A stretch of DNA of 64,000 nt from Synechococcus sp. RSCCF101 (GCF_008807075.1 NZ_CP035632.1:1984001-2048000), one strand, 5' to 3'; counted from the first letter of the stretch, positions 55,819 to 64,000 are shown. Translations and numbers: made by a program. The notes: a model not told the origin generated them from the sequence alone.

Positions 55819-56892
55819 ATGCCGTTCGACGCCAATGATCTCGCCTCTGTGAAGATTCAGCAGGAGCATGAATTTCTGCCGCTGAGGGCCTGCATCATCG
55901 GCAACCCCAACGACAACATCCTTCCGCCCTACAACGAAGCAAGCAAGGACTACGTCGACCACTTTCCTGAGCGCTTCCGGGACGCCATCCGCAACATGGG
56001 TGACAAGCCTCGCCGCATCTCCTAGGTGCTGCCGGATCTGGCCGAGTCGATCGCCACCGGCCTGGATGATCTGGAGCGTATCTACCGCAAGCACAGCGTC
56101 AAGGTGTTCCGCACCCACGAGGCGCCGCCCGAAATCACCAACTACTTCGGCTTCAACGACACCGGCTACTGGAGCTTCGGCACGGCGGACAACTGGAAAG
56201 TCCTCGGCAATGTTCTGGTCGAGCTGGCCGCCACCGACAACATCCGCTGCATCAACCCCCAGGTTTTCGAGTATCGCGAGTTGATCTGGAAGGCATTTGA
56301 GAACACACCAGGTTCGGTCTGGGTGTCCATGCCGCCGGCGGCTCCGGCCGATCTGCTCGTCACACCGGGTCGGGGACCCTTCGTGGTGGGGGCGGACATC
56401 AAGCTGCTGGATGGGAAGAACATCCTGGTCGGCTGCGGTGTGAACAGCCGGGCCGCGATCGGTCAGCGCAATCAGCAGCGGTCCGCCATGAATGAGGACG
56501 GCGTCGCCGTCTTCAAGGCCCTGGCGGAGCGGCTGGGCTACACCGTTCACCAGGCCTACTACGACACGCGGGTATCGTTCCACATGGACACGATCTTCGG
56601 ACTGGTGCGCGAGGGCATGGTCATGTATCCGAAGAATGCCTTCTTCGAGATGCCGGAGTACGTGACCTCCAATTACGAGGTCCTCGATGTGCCGATGGAC
56701 GAGTGCATTGACGGCCTCTCCGGTAACAGTGTGCCGATCAACGCCTCCACCATCGTGGTCAACGCCCAGTGCGTCCGAACGATCGAGATCCTCGGCCGTC
56801 ATGGCATGACCGTCGAGGCCGTGGAGTACGGCACCGGCGCCAGCCTGGGCACCGGCCCCTGGTGCAGCACCTGTGCCATCTGGCGGGAGTGA
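55819..56892 (+). pseudogene. glycine amidinotransferase-like gene with in-frame amber stop
   Basis: From the ATG at 55819 the frame runs 68 codons, hits TAG at 56023-56025 and then continues open in the same frame to a TGA at 56890-56892. Together it would make about 357 residues of the arginine:glycine amidinotransferase family. The C-terminal half has the catalytic His in SFHMDT (about codon 255) and the nucleophile Cys in GPWCSTC (about 347). The change is most simply CAG (Gln) to TAG. A GTG follows the stop, so a shorter protein of about 288 residues lacking the N-terminal strands could be made. Members use arginine as amidino donor; the acceptor here is unknown. Confidence 0.85.
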
Positions 56893-56905
56893 GAACAGCG
56901 ACCGT

Positions 56906-58107
56906 TCAGGTCCTGACGAACCCGTTCACCACCAGGGCATTGATCAGGTCGATGAAGAAGCCGCAGACCAGCGGCACCACGATGAAGGCGCGGTGGGCGG
57001 CGCCGTGCTCCTTGGTGACGGCCGTCATGTTGACGATGGCCGTGGCGGTGGAGCCGAGCGAGATGCCACCGAAGCCGGCGGCGATCACGGCCGATTCGTA
57101 GCTGCGCCCCATGGCGCGGAAGACGACGCTGATGGTGAACAGGATCGAGATCACGATCTGCAGCGTCATCACCACCGCCACGAACAGCAGCACCCCCTGC
57201 AGCTGCCAGATCTGCAGCCCCATCAGAGCCATGGTGAGGAACATGCCCAGGGAGATGTCGGAGATGAGCGCCACCCCCTGCTCCGGCCGGCCCCGATAGA
57301 GGGGAGGGAAGGGGAGCAGAGGCGGCAGGGCGTTGCGCACCAGGATCCCCGCCATCAGGCAGGACACGAACAGGGGCACCCGCCAACCGGCAGCCTCCAG
57401 CAGCTGATCGAGGCCGTAGCCGCCGAGAAGGGCCACATTGAGCCAGAGCCAGGCCCAGAGCACGTCGTAGGAATCCACCGGCGTGGAGGCCTCCTGCCGA
57501 AGCACACCCACGTCGAGCTCGCCGCGGCCACCCTGCAAGCTGTAGCGACGCATCAGGTGCATGGCGATCGGGCCGCCGATGCAGCAGGCCGCGATCAGAC
57601 CCACGGTGTTGCAGGCCACGCCGATCTCGAGGGCGTTGGCAATGCCGAGCTCGTCCACGAAGGTGGGCGCCCAGGCCAGGGCCGTGCCCACACCCCCACC
57701 AGGGAGATGGAGCCCGCCATCAGGCCGACCTTCGGATCCATGCCGAAGCCTGCGGCCACGAGCATCCCGAGCAGGTTCTGCAGCACGATGTAGGCCGCCG
57801 CCAGCAGCGTGAGCAGCAGCAGCGGCCTGCCGCCGGCGATCAGGCTGCGCAGCTCGGACTTCAGCCCGATCGCCGCGAAGAAGTACACCAGCAGCCAGTC
57901 GCGGATCGAGAGGTCGAACACCACCTGACGGCCGCTGAGGCCATACACCAGGGCGACAATCGCGGCGCAGAGAAAGCCGCCGATCACCGGCTCGGGAATG
58001 CTGTAGCGCCGCAGAAAGGCGACCCGATCCAGCGACGCCTTGCCGACGAAGAGAAGAATGATGCTGAGGTTGAAGGAGAGGAACGAATTGACCTCGATCT
58101 GACCCAC
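56906..58107 (-). pseudogene. gltS: sodium:glutamate symporter GltS, frameshifted
   Basis: The N-terminal part reads from GTG 58107 (VNSFLSFNLSIILLFVGKA, IPEPVIGGFL) to about residue 137. There, a run of five G residues on this strand (57693-57697 in plus coordinates) should have six to continue. The second half then reads in another frame (GVGTALAWAPTFVDELG ... LINALVVNGFV) to the stop at 56906. The restored length is 400 residues, equal to E. coli GltS at about 401. As given, no full-length transporter can be made. A homopolymer sequencing error is possible. It ends 13 bases from the amidinotransferase. Confidence 0.85.
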
Positions 58108-58168
58108 ATCGCCCCCTCAGCGCGGGCGAGTCTCCCATGGCCGGCGGGGCTTCCGCCGGCGGTCCGGC

Positions 58169-58645
58169 TCAGCCCGCAGGCTGCGTCAGCGCGATCATCA
58201 GCAGCACGGCGGACACCAGCGGTGCCAGCGTGCGCACGTGTTTCATCGGAATCCACTCCCGCTGATAGATCGCCCAGACCTCGGCACCCTCCCCACTGCC
58301 GGGATCGACGCGATCCAGCCGATCGTTCCGCGGAACGTGGTAGCCCATGGTGATGGCGACCACACCGGCGAGGTACAGCCCGCCGGCGACCAGTCTCAGA
58401 ACCGCGCCGGGCTCGGCGGGATGCCTGCCGCTGATCACCATCAGCGCCAGGCAGGCGGCGCCGGTGCCGAACAGCATCAGCATGAACAGGGGTGAGGGAG
58501 CCGCCCGGTTGATGGCCTGCATCGCCGCGATGCCGCCGGCCGGAGGCAGCCGCTTCAGCCCCGCCATGGTGAAGTCCGAGAAGGTGAAGAGCGCGCCGCC
58601 CGCGGCGGCGGCCCCCAGCGCGCAGAGCATCGTCAGCACGGTCAT
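58169..58645 (-). CDS. DUF1772 (anthrone oxygenase-like) membrane protein
   Basis: A 158-residue protein with four membrane helices. Matches to the DUF1772 pattern are the N-terminal GGALFTFSDFTM, AMQAINRAA and the C-terminal NDRLD...W..W segment (NDRLDRVDPG, WIPMKHVRTL). Bacterial members are uncharacterised; some fungal relatives are oxygenases. Its ATG overlaps the stop of the NmrA-like gene, forming a two-gene operon opposite an AraC regulator. Confidence 0.85.
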   Translation of the reverse strand: MTVLTMLCALGAAAAGGALFTFSDFTMAGLKRLPPAGGIAAMQAINRAAPSPLFMLMLFGTGAACLALMVISGRHPAEPGAVLRLVAGGLYLAGVVAITMGYHVPRNDRLDRVDPGSGEGAEVWAIYQREWIPMKHVRTLAPLVSAVLLMIALTQPAG

Positions 58646-59490
58646 GACGCCACCGGCTCGAGCGTCCAGGCACCGGCTGCGGCGGTGTCCCTGGCGTAGT
58701 CGACGAAATCGCGGGCCGGGCGTCCCAGGGCCCGCTGCACCCCATCGCCGAGGTGGGAGCTGCGGCCGTCGAGCACCTCGGTGAGGAGCTCGGCCAGGTG
58801 GGTGGCCTCCGCTTCGGGCACGCCGTGGGCACCCAGCTCGGCGCCGAACTCCTCGGCGCTCAGGGGCATGTAGCGCACCTCGCGGCCGATGGCGGCACCC
58901 AGCTCGGCGGCGGCCTGAGCGACCGTGAGCAGGCGCGGCCCCGTCAGCTCGTACAGCTGGCCGATGTGGCGATCGTCGGTGAGCGCGGCCACCACCACAT
59001 CGGCGATGTCGTCGGCATCGACGAACGGCTCGGCGGTGTCACCGGCCGGCATGCCGAGAACCCCGTGACGCACGGAATCGGCGAAGTTCTCGTCGAAGTT
59101 CTGGTTGAAGAAAGCGCAGCGGACGATCGTCCAGTCGGCGCCGGAGGCCTGCAGATAGCGCTCGGCCCGCTGCGCCCCGGCCTCGCCGCGGCCGGAGAGC
59201 AGCACGAGACGCCGCACACCGCGCTCCACGGCGAGGCGGGCGAAGGCGTCAACGGTCTCGGCCGCGCCGGGCAGGGCCAGATCGGGGAAGTAGGTGATGT
59301 AGGCGGCATCGACCCCATCGAGGGCCGGAGCCCAGGTGCGCTCGTGCTGCCAGTCGAACCGGGGCTGGGTCGAACGGGACACGGGGCGGACCCGCCGGCC
59401 CCGGGCGATCAGCCGGTCCGTGACGCGGCGGCCGGTCTTGCCGCTGCCGCCGATCACCAGGGTCATGCCGTCGCGTTGTGTGGTCGCCAT
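58642..59490 (-). CDS. NmrA-like NAD(P)-binding protein
   Basis: A 282-residue Rossmann protein of the NmrA/atypical SDR group. The nucleotide site GGSGKTGRRV at residues 13-22 and the downstream LLSGRGEAGAQRAERYLQASGADWTIVR are typical. Such proteins sense or reduce redox cofactors and quinones. The ATG at 59490 was chosen since the frame upstream lies in the AraC leader. It is first in an operon with the DUF1772 gene and is divergent from the regulator (112 bases between starts), so the regulator probably controls it. Confidence 0.88.
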   Translation of the reverse strand: MATTQRDGMTLVIGGSGKTGRRVTDRLIARGRRVRPVSRSTQPRFDWQHERTWAPALDGVDAAYITYFPDLALPGAAETVDAFARLAVERGVRRLVLLSGRGEAGAQRAERYLQASGADWTIVRCAFFNQNFDENFADSVRHGVLGMPAGDTAEPFVDADDIADVVVAALTDDRHIGQLYELTGPRLLTVAQAAAELGAAIGREVRYMPLSAEEFGAELGAHGVPEAEATHLAELLTEVLDGRSSHLGDGVQRALGRPARDFVDYARDTAAAGAWTLEPVAS

Positions 59491-59602
59491 GAGATGGGTG
59501 GCGTGTTGGGTGCCCTCGAATCCTCTGAAGAACCAGCCGTCCGGGCCATCGCCGAGCTGCTCGGATCCATGTCCGATCGTCCAGAGCCGATACCGTCGGC
59601 CC
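59491..59602. promoter_or_regulatory. divergent control region between NmrA-DUF1772 operon and AraC regulator
   Basis: A 112-base gap with start codons facing outward on both sides. Operators and both promoters should lie here. I saw no convincing inverted repeat or consensus promoter, so the assignment is from geometry. Confidence 0.4.
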
Positions 59603-60547
59603 ATGGATGCGTTCGGTGGTCTGCTCGACGGTCCCCGTGCCCGGGGCGCCTTCTCGCTCCGGACCGTGATGACGCCGCCGTGGTCGCTGCGGATCCTGGC
59701 TGAGTCGCCGATCACGGTGGTGGCGATGGTGCGCGGGCACGCCTGGGTCATCCCCGACGACGGCGAGCCGATCCGCCTCGGCGTGGGCGACGTGGCCGTG
59801 ACCCGGGCGCCGGATCACTACACCGTGGCGGATGACCCCGGCACGGTGCCCGACATCGTGATCCACCCCGGTCAGCGCTGCTCCGACCTCAACGGCAATT
59901 CCCTGGAAGAGCAGCTGATGCACGGCGTGCGCACCTGGGGCAACGACCCGAACGGCTCGACGCTGATGCTCGTGGGCGCCTACGAGTCGACCAGCGACAT
60001 CAGCGACCGGCTGCTGCGCGCCCTGCCGCCCGTGCTGTCCCTGGCCAACGACACCTGGAACTCCCCCCTGGTCGCCCTGCTGTGTGAGGAGATGGCGCAG
60101 GAGGGACCCGGCCAGGCCGCGGTGCTGGACCGCCTGATCGACCTGCTGCTGATCGCGATCCTGCGCGCCTGGTTCACGCGGCCGGAGGCCGACGCGCCGA
60201 AGTGGTACCGGGCCAAGAGCGACCCGCTCGTGAGCCAGGCGCTGCAGGCCATGCATGCCGACCCGGCCTTTCCCTGGACGCTCGCAACCCTGGCGAAGGA
60301 GCTGGGGGCCTCACGCGCGGCGCTCTCACGGCGCTTCCAGGACGTGGTCGGGGAGTCGCCGATGAAATTCCTGACGAGCTGGCGGCTCGCCCTGGCGGCC
60401 GACATGCTCTGCGAACCGGAGGCCACGGTCGGCACGGTGGCCCATGCCCTGGGCTACAGCACCCCCTTCGCCCTGAGCACAGCCTTCAAGCGGGTGCGGG
60501 GCATCAGTCCTCAGGAGCACCGCGCACGGGCGATGCCCACGGGCTGA
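59603..60547 (+). CDS. AraC-family transcriptional regulator with N-terminal cupin
   Basis: A 314-residue regulator. The N-terminal half is a cupin_6-type sensor (PPWSLRILAESPITVVAMV, GEPIRLGVGDVAV). The C-terminal domain has two helix-turn-helix motifs, the first around LATLAKELGASRAALSRRF and the second around GTVAHALGYSTPFALSTAF, with the terminal GISPQEHR. The ligand is unknown. By position it should act on the divergent NmrA-DUF1772 operon, a common arrangement in proteobacteria, hinting at horizontal transfer. Confidence 0.92.
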   Translation: MDAFGGLLDGPRARGAFSLRTVMTPPWSLRILAESPITVVAMVRGHAWVIPDDGEPIRLGVGDVAVTRAPDHYTVADDPGTVPDIVIHPGQRCSDLNGNSLEEQLMHGVRTWGNDPNGSTLMLVGAYESTSDISDRLLRALPPVLSLANDTWNSPLVALLCEEMAQEGPGQAAVLDRLIDLLLIAILRAWFTRPEADAPKWYRAKSDPLVSQALQAMHADPAFPWTLATLAKELGASRAALSRRFQDVVGESPMKFLTSWRLALAADMLCEPEATVGTVAHALGYSTPFALSTAFKRVRGISPQEHRARAMPTG

Positions 60548-60565
60548 GCGCCCGCCGCCAGCGGC

Positions 60566-60910
60566 TCAGGGGGCCAGGCGATCGCCGCAGGTGTCCTGCA
60601 GGGCGCGGGCCACCTGCTGGTTGAACACCTCCTCGGGGGTCTGGGCCCGTGCCGTCATCGCATCGGTGTGGAACTGGGGGCTGCGCCGCTGCATCGCCGT
60701 CCAGGTGTTGGCGCGCTCCTGGGGGGAATCCGTGATGCCGTCGTAACGGATGCGGAGGCAGTGGAGGCGGGCGTAGTCGTAGGGCCAGTAGGGACCGGTG
60801 ATGTCCTCGGGGGTGTAGGCGGGGAAGGACCGCCGCTGCGTCTGGGCCTGAAGGGCCGGAGCCGCGCCGATCAGCAGCAGGGCGAGCAACAGGGCGGGCC
60901 GGGCGGTCAT
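60566..60910 (-). CDS. small exported hypothetical protein
   Basis: A 114-residue protein with a clear signal peptide (ALLLALLLIGAAPALQAQ, cleavage after AQA-type site near residue 22). The mature part has two Cys residues (LHCLRIRYDG and DTCGDRL) that could form a disulfide, and a YDYARLHC segment. No family is recognised. It converges with the AraC gene and diverges from the CDF transporter, with 35 bases between starts. Confidence 0.7.
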   Translation of the reverse strand: MTARPALLLALLLIGAAPALQAQTQRRSFPAYTPEDITGPYWPYDYARLHCLRIRYDGITDSPQERANTWTAMQRRSPQFHTDAMTARAQTPEEVFNQQVARALQDTCGDRLAP

Positions 60911-60945
60911 GCTGACGGGTTCGTCATCCTCCGCCGCATCCTGTC

Positions 60946-61935
60946 ATGGGCGTCCGGGCCGCCAGAGACCCCGCAGCGGAGGCGCGGGCCACCGCCGCGG
61001 TGCTGCGCTGGGACTTCCGCATCGCCTTTCTGATCAACGTGGTGATGGCGGTGGCCGGGGTGCTGGTCAGCTGGCTGAGCCGCTCCGATGCCCTGGCCCT
61101 CGACGGCGTCGTGTCGGCCCTGAACGCCGCCACGATCCTGGTGGGGCAGCGCGTCGACACGCTGGTGCGGCGGCCCAGCAACAGCCGCTTTCCCCTCGGC
61201 TACTGGGGCCTGGAGACCCTGTATGCCGGCGGCCGGTCGCTGATCCTGCTGGGCATCATCGTCTTCGCCCTGATCACCCATGTGGGCCGGCTGCTGAGCT
61301 TCGCCGGCGGGGTGCGCTTCGAGCCGCCCGTGTTCGGCCTGGTGCCGCCCTACTCCCTGGCGATGGTGCTGCTCTGCCTGACCATGGCGGCCTGCCATCA
61401 CCGCGCCTGGACCCGCACGGGCTCCAGCAACGCCATCCTGAAGGTGGAGCGCCTCTCGGCCGTGGTGGATGGAGCCATCAGCGCAGGGGTGGGGCTCGCC
61501 TTCCTGGTGGCCCCGTTGCTGGAGAGCACACCGCTGTCTCCCCTGGTGCCCGTCACCGATTCGCTGGTGGTGGTGCTGCTCTGCCTGCTGATCATCCGCG
61601 ATCCCCTCGCCACCCTCCGGCGCGCCGTGTGGGAGCTGAGCGGCGGCGCCGCCGATCCCGGCACCCGGGCGCCGCTGCTGCGGGAGGCCGCCGCCGTGCT
61701 GGCCGGGCGCGGCATCGTTCTGGTGGACCACGCCATCTTCCGGATCGGCCGCGCCATCCAGGCGATCCTCTACGTGCATCCCGAGTGCGAGGTGGTGCCG
61801 GCGGATCTCGAGGCCTGCCGGGCCGCGATCGAGCAGCGGTTGCGCAGCCGCTACCCCGTGGTGACGATCGTGCTCTCCATCGCCCAGCCCGGTCCTGCCG
61901 GCGAGCCCCCCTCCGGCGTCAGCGGGGTCGGCTAG
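60946..61935 (+). CDS. atypical cation-diffusion-facilitator protein
   Basis: A 329-residue membrane protein with six helices and a soluble C-terminal domain in CDF layout; SRFPLGYWGLETLYAG matches the loop after helix II. The metal-site residues differ from classical CDFs: helix II reads ALDGVVSALN where DxxxD or HxxxD is expected, and helix V reads RLSAVVDG where HxxxD is expected (only the Asp remains). It lacks a His-rich loop. It may move another substrate or have lost metal transport. The call rests on overall layout. Confidence 0.78.
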   Translation: MGVRAARDPAAEARATAAVLRWDFRIAFLINVVMAVAGVLVSWLSRSDALALDGVVSALNAATILVGQRVDTLVRRPSNSRFPLGYWGLETLYAGGRSLILLGIIVFALITHVGRLLSFAGGVRFEPPVFGLVPPYSLAMVLLCLTMAACHHRAWTRTGSSNAILKVERLSAVVDGAISAGVGLAFLVAPLLESTPLSPLVPVTDSLVVVLLCLLIIRDPLATLRRAVWELSGGAADPGTRAPLLREAAAVLAGRGIVLVDHAIFRIGRAIQAILYVHPECEVVPADLEACRAAIEQRLRSRYPVVTIVLSIAQPGPAGEPPSGVSGVG

Positions 61936-61963
61936 AAGACGGTTGTACCCGCGCAGCACGACC

Positions 61964-62197
61964 ATGGAGATCGACCGCCCGGGCGATGCCCCCCTGACCG
62001 AGGAACAGGAGGCGGTGCTCGCCAGCTTCCGCAGCAAGCTCGAGGCGATCCTCTCCGACGGACGCGTGGACCCGCTCGAGGTGCAGGCCCTGGTGAACGA
62101 CTTCCGCTCCCACCGCGAGCTGAGCTCCCGGATGATGGATGTGATGGGCGAGCTCTGGCCGGCGGACGTGGATGTGACCCGGCCCCAGTGGGACTGA
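61964..62197 (+). CDS. small acidic hypothetical protein
   Basis: A 77-residue helical, acidic protein (LTEEQEAVLASFRSKLEAIL, DPLEVQALVNDFRSH) without Cys or membrane span. ATG 61964 is chosen over a TTG seven codons upstream. It follows the CDF gene by 28 bases. The family is not recognised. Confidence 0.55.
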   Translation: MEIDRPGDAPLTEEQEAVLASFRSKLEAILSDGRVDPLEVQALVNDFRSHRELSSRMMDVMGELWPADVDVTRPQWD

Positions 62198-62302
62198 TCC
62201 CGCCAAGCTGAGCCAGCAGGCCGACACCCCCACCGGCGCTCGAACGGTTCGCTCCAGCCGTTTTGCCCTCATGATGGGGCGCTGAAGGCCCGGAGGACCG
62301 TC

Positions 62303-62665
62303 ATGAGCGCCGACGACCCCGGACAGCCACAGGAGTCGCTGGGACCCTCCGAACCCGAGCACTGGGATCTCACCCTCTACGTGTTCAAGGGTTCGATCCA
62401 GTCACGTCAGGCGATGTCGACCCTGCGCCGGATCTGTCAGGAGGAGCTCGGCGACCGGGTCAGCCTGCGGATGGTGGACATCCACGAACACCCGGAAGCC
62501 CTCGAGCGCGACAACATCCTCGCCATCCCCACCCTGCTGCGGCGCGAGCCGGCTCCGGTGCGGCGCATCGTCGGCGATCTGAGTGATCGCGAGACACTGC
62601 GGGCCAGCCTGCTGCTGCCGCCGGAACCGGAGACGGCACGGCGGCCCGGTCGGCGTCACGCATAA
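62303..62665 (+). CDS. KaiB-like protein
   Basis: A 120-residue protein with a thioredoxin-like KaiB domain over residues 20-105. Matching segments are DLTLYVFKGSIQSRQAM, LRMVDIHEHPEALERDNILAIPTL and VRRIVGDLSDRE, which align well with the KaiB core of the clock. It has an N-terminal acidic leader and a basic tail not found in clock KaiB, and no kaiA or kaiC is in the window, so it is probably a paralogue of the KaiB3 or stress-linked kind. A GGAGG ribosome site lies seven bases before the ATG. Confidence 0.85.
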   Translation: MSADDPGQPQESLGPSEPEHWDLTLYVFKGSIQSRQAMSTLRRICQEELGDRVSLRMVDIHEHPEALERDNILAIPTLLRREPAPVRRIVGDLSDRETLRASLLLPPEPETARRPGRRHA

Positions 62666-62700
62666 AGTCCACGCCAGGTTCCCGCCGCTCCCCCGCTTCG

Positions 62701-63831
62701 ATGCCCACCCGACGGCTGCTGGAGAGAGGCCTGCGCCTCGGCGTGCTCGCCATCGTTGCCCCCCTGGCCGTGGCCTGCGGCCGCGGCGGACCGCCTCCGG
62801 GCGGGCCACCGGCGACCCTGCTGAAGGTCGCGACCGTCCAGCCGGGTCAGTTCGAGGCCGCCAACAGCTACACCGCCGTTCTCCAGTCGCTGGAGGTGGC
62901 CACCGTGCGGGCCCAGATCCAGGGACGGGTGATCCGCCTGGCCGCGGCGGACGGCACCCCGATCCAGAAGGGTCAGCTGATCGCCGTGCTCGATGACAAG
63001 CAGGAGCAGGCCCAGTACCGGCAGGCTCTGGCCACGGCCGAGTTCGACCGCATCACAGCCGAGCGGCAGCAGTTTCTGCTGCAGAACGGCGCCACGACAG
63101 CCGAGGATCGCGATCAGGCGGTGAGCGAAGCCCAGGCCTCCGCCGAGCAGGTGCGCAATCTGGAGGCGGATCTGGCCTACAAGTTCCTCCGGGCTCCCAT
63201 CAGCGGCATCCTCGGCGACATCAATCCCGAGGTGGGTGACCTGCTCGAGGAGGGCGACACCCTGGTGACCGTGGCCGCCAACAACCGCCTCTGGATCCGT
63301 CTCGACGTGCCCTCCACCCTCGGCTATCGGCTCAGGCCGGGCATGCGGGTGGATCTGCTGGCGCCAGGCAACCCGCCGCTGCGCAAGAGCGGCGCGGTGT
63401 CCTTCGTGGCGCCGGATGTGGACCCCGAGTCCCAGACCGTGCTGGTGAAGGCCACCTTCGACAACCGTGACGGCGCCCTGCGCACCGGACAGGTGGTGTC
63501 GGCGCGGCTGGTGCTGGAGCAGGGCCAGGCCCTGTCGGTGCCGGTGGAAGCGGTGAACGTGAAAGCGGGTCAGGCCTTCGTGTTCCGGGTGATGCCCGCC
63601 GACCAGGCCATCCGCACCCTCAAGGCCGACCCCTCGATCCCGTCGGCCGTGATCGACCCGCTGGAGAAGCTTCCGGCAAGCAGCCTGGTGGCCGTGGAGA
63701 CCCCGGTCGCCCTCGGCCAGATCGACGGCACCCGCTACCCGGTGCAGAAGGGGCTCTCCAGCGGAGACCGGGTGGCGATCTCGAACACCTCCAATCTGCG
63801 CACGGGCTCCACCGTGACCCTGCAGCGCTGA
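62701..63831 (+). CDS. RND efflux periplasmic adaptor lipoprotein
   Basis: A 376-residue AcrA/MexA-type membrane fusion protein. The signal peptide ends in a lipobox (LAVAC, Cys at about residue 26), so it is a lipoprotein. The core has the barrel-sandwich VRAQIQGRVIRLAAADG and LRAPISGILGDINPEVGD, with a helical hairpin between, and ends in a membrane-proximal domain. It starts 35 bases after the KaiB-like gene and 14 bases before the RND pump gene. Substrates are unknown. Confidence 0.94.
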   Translation: MPTRRLLERGLRLGVLAIVAPLAVACGRGGPPPGGPPATLLKVATVQPGQFEAANSYTAVLQSLEVATVRAQIQGRVIRLAAADGTPIQKGQLIAVLDDKQEQAQYRQALATAEFDRITAERQQFLLQNGATTAEDRDQAVSEAQASAEQVRNLEADLAYKFLRAPISGILGDINPEVGDLLEEGDTLVTVAANNRLWIRLDVPSTLGYRLRPGMRVDLLAPGNPPLRKSGAVSFVAPDVDPESQTVLVKATFDNRDGALRTGQVVSARLVLEQGQALSVPVEAVNVKAGQAFVFRVMPADQAIRTLKADPSIPSAVIDPLEKLPASSLVAVETPVALGQIDGTRYPVQKGLSSGDRVAISNTSNLRTGSTVTLQR

Positions 63832-63845
63832 GGGGCTGACCAACC

Positions 63846-64000
63846 ATGTCCCTCTCCGACACCTTCATCAAGCGGCCGGTTCTGACCACCGTCTGCAGCA
63901 TCCTGATCGTGGTGGCGGGCCTGATCTCCCTGCCGCTGCTGCCGGTCGAGAACCTGCCCCAGATCGCGCCGCCCACGGTGAACGTGAGCGCCAACTTCGC
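63846..64000 (+). CDS. RND efflux pump inner-membrane protein (partial, cut by window end)
   Basis: Only the first 51 residues are in the window: SDTFIKRPVLTTVCSILIV, the first membrane helix, and LPLLPVENLPQIAPPTV, which is the conserved N-terminal signature of AcrB/HAE1-type pumps. It follows the adaptor by 14 bases, the usual pair order. The rest of the gene, expected to run about 3 kb, lies beyond the window. Confidence 0.92.
   Translation, partial: MSLSDTFIKRPVLTTVCSILIVVAGLISLPLLPVENLPQIAPPTVNVSANF

Overview
The window looks like a chromosomal segment of a freshwater or brackish picocyanobacterium of the Cyanobium / Synechococcus subcluster 5.2 type. The evidence is very GC-rich coding DNA, a psaC gene for photosystem I, an NdhS-like NDH-1 subunit, a picocyanobacterial RpaB response regulator, a cyanobacterial RNase P RNA and several small proteins of cyanobacterial character. 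Genus assignment is inference from gene content and composition, not from a search.

Layout. 1-3.4 kb: alpha/beta hydrolase, small membrane protein, ICMT-like methyltransferase and CPA2 antiporter. 3.5-10.7 kb: xfp, ldh, glgP and ackA on one strand, a compact glycogen-to-lactate/acetate module. 11.8-14.15 kb: DUF47 protein plus PiT phosphate transporter, the latter running into an antisense tRNA-Arg(CCT). That tRNA and rnpB (14.2-14.6 kb) appear to diverge from mirrored -10 boxes. 14.7-19.4 kb: GH10 glycosidase, HlyD-type adaptor and BcsA-like glycosyltransferase with PilZ, a putative exopolysaccharide cassette. 19.5-31.9 kb: housekeeping genes (rnc, ndhS, rimM, manC-type, glmS, psaC, acpP, fabF, tkt, thiC with TPP riboswitch). 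31.9-36.3 kb: ruvB-TPR-M20-small membrane-HEAT operon and smpB. 36.3-41.6 kb: a kinase-like protein with eroded motifs and an ergothioneine cluster egtB-egtD plus two small coupled genes. egtB carries a one-base frameshift at a C7 run that joins it in frame to egtD. 41.6-48 kb: lysS, rpaB, sugar-binding protein and mreBCD. 48.1-54.5 kb: ssb, dedA, ahcY, tsaE, pfkB-type kinase, mutY-Nudix and a DmeF-like metal exporter.

From 54.6 kb the region is more accessory. An Ldh2-type oxidoreductase lies divergent to an amidinotransferase gene broken by an in-frame amber codon, followed by a gltS gene broken by a one-base frameshift. Then come an AraC-type regulator divergent to a DUF1772-NmrA pair, an atypical CDF transporter, a stand-alone KaiB-like protein, and an RND efflux adaptor with the first 155 bases of its pump at the window end.

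How the genes fit together. Phosphoketolase makes acetyl-phosphate directly, so with acetate kinase, glycogen phosphorylase and lactate dehydrogenase it gives a full dark carbon-degradation route without phosphotransacetylase. The GH10/HlyD/GT2-PilZ set resembles the tripartite cellulose-secretion arrangement described in some cyanobacteria, with a GH10 enzyme as hydrolase and an intact c-di-GMP-binding motif. Three coding sequences (egtB, amidinotransferase, gltS) carry single-base lesions. Two lie next to each other, which suggests local gene decay; the two homopolymer lesions could also be assembly errors. No insertion sequence, integrase or CRISPR array was seen.
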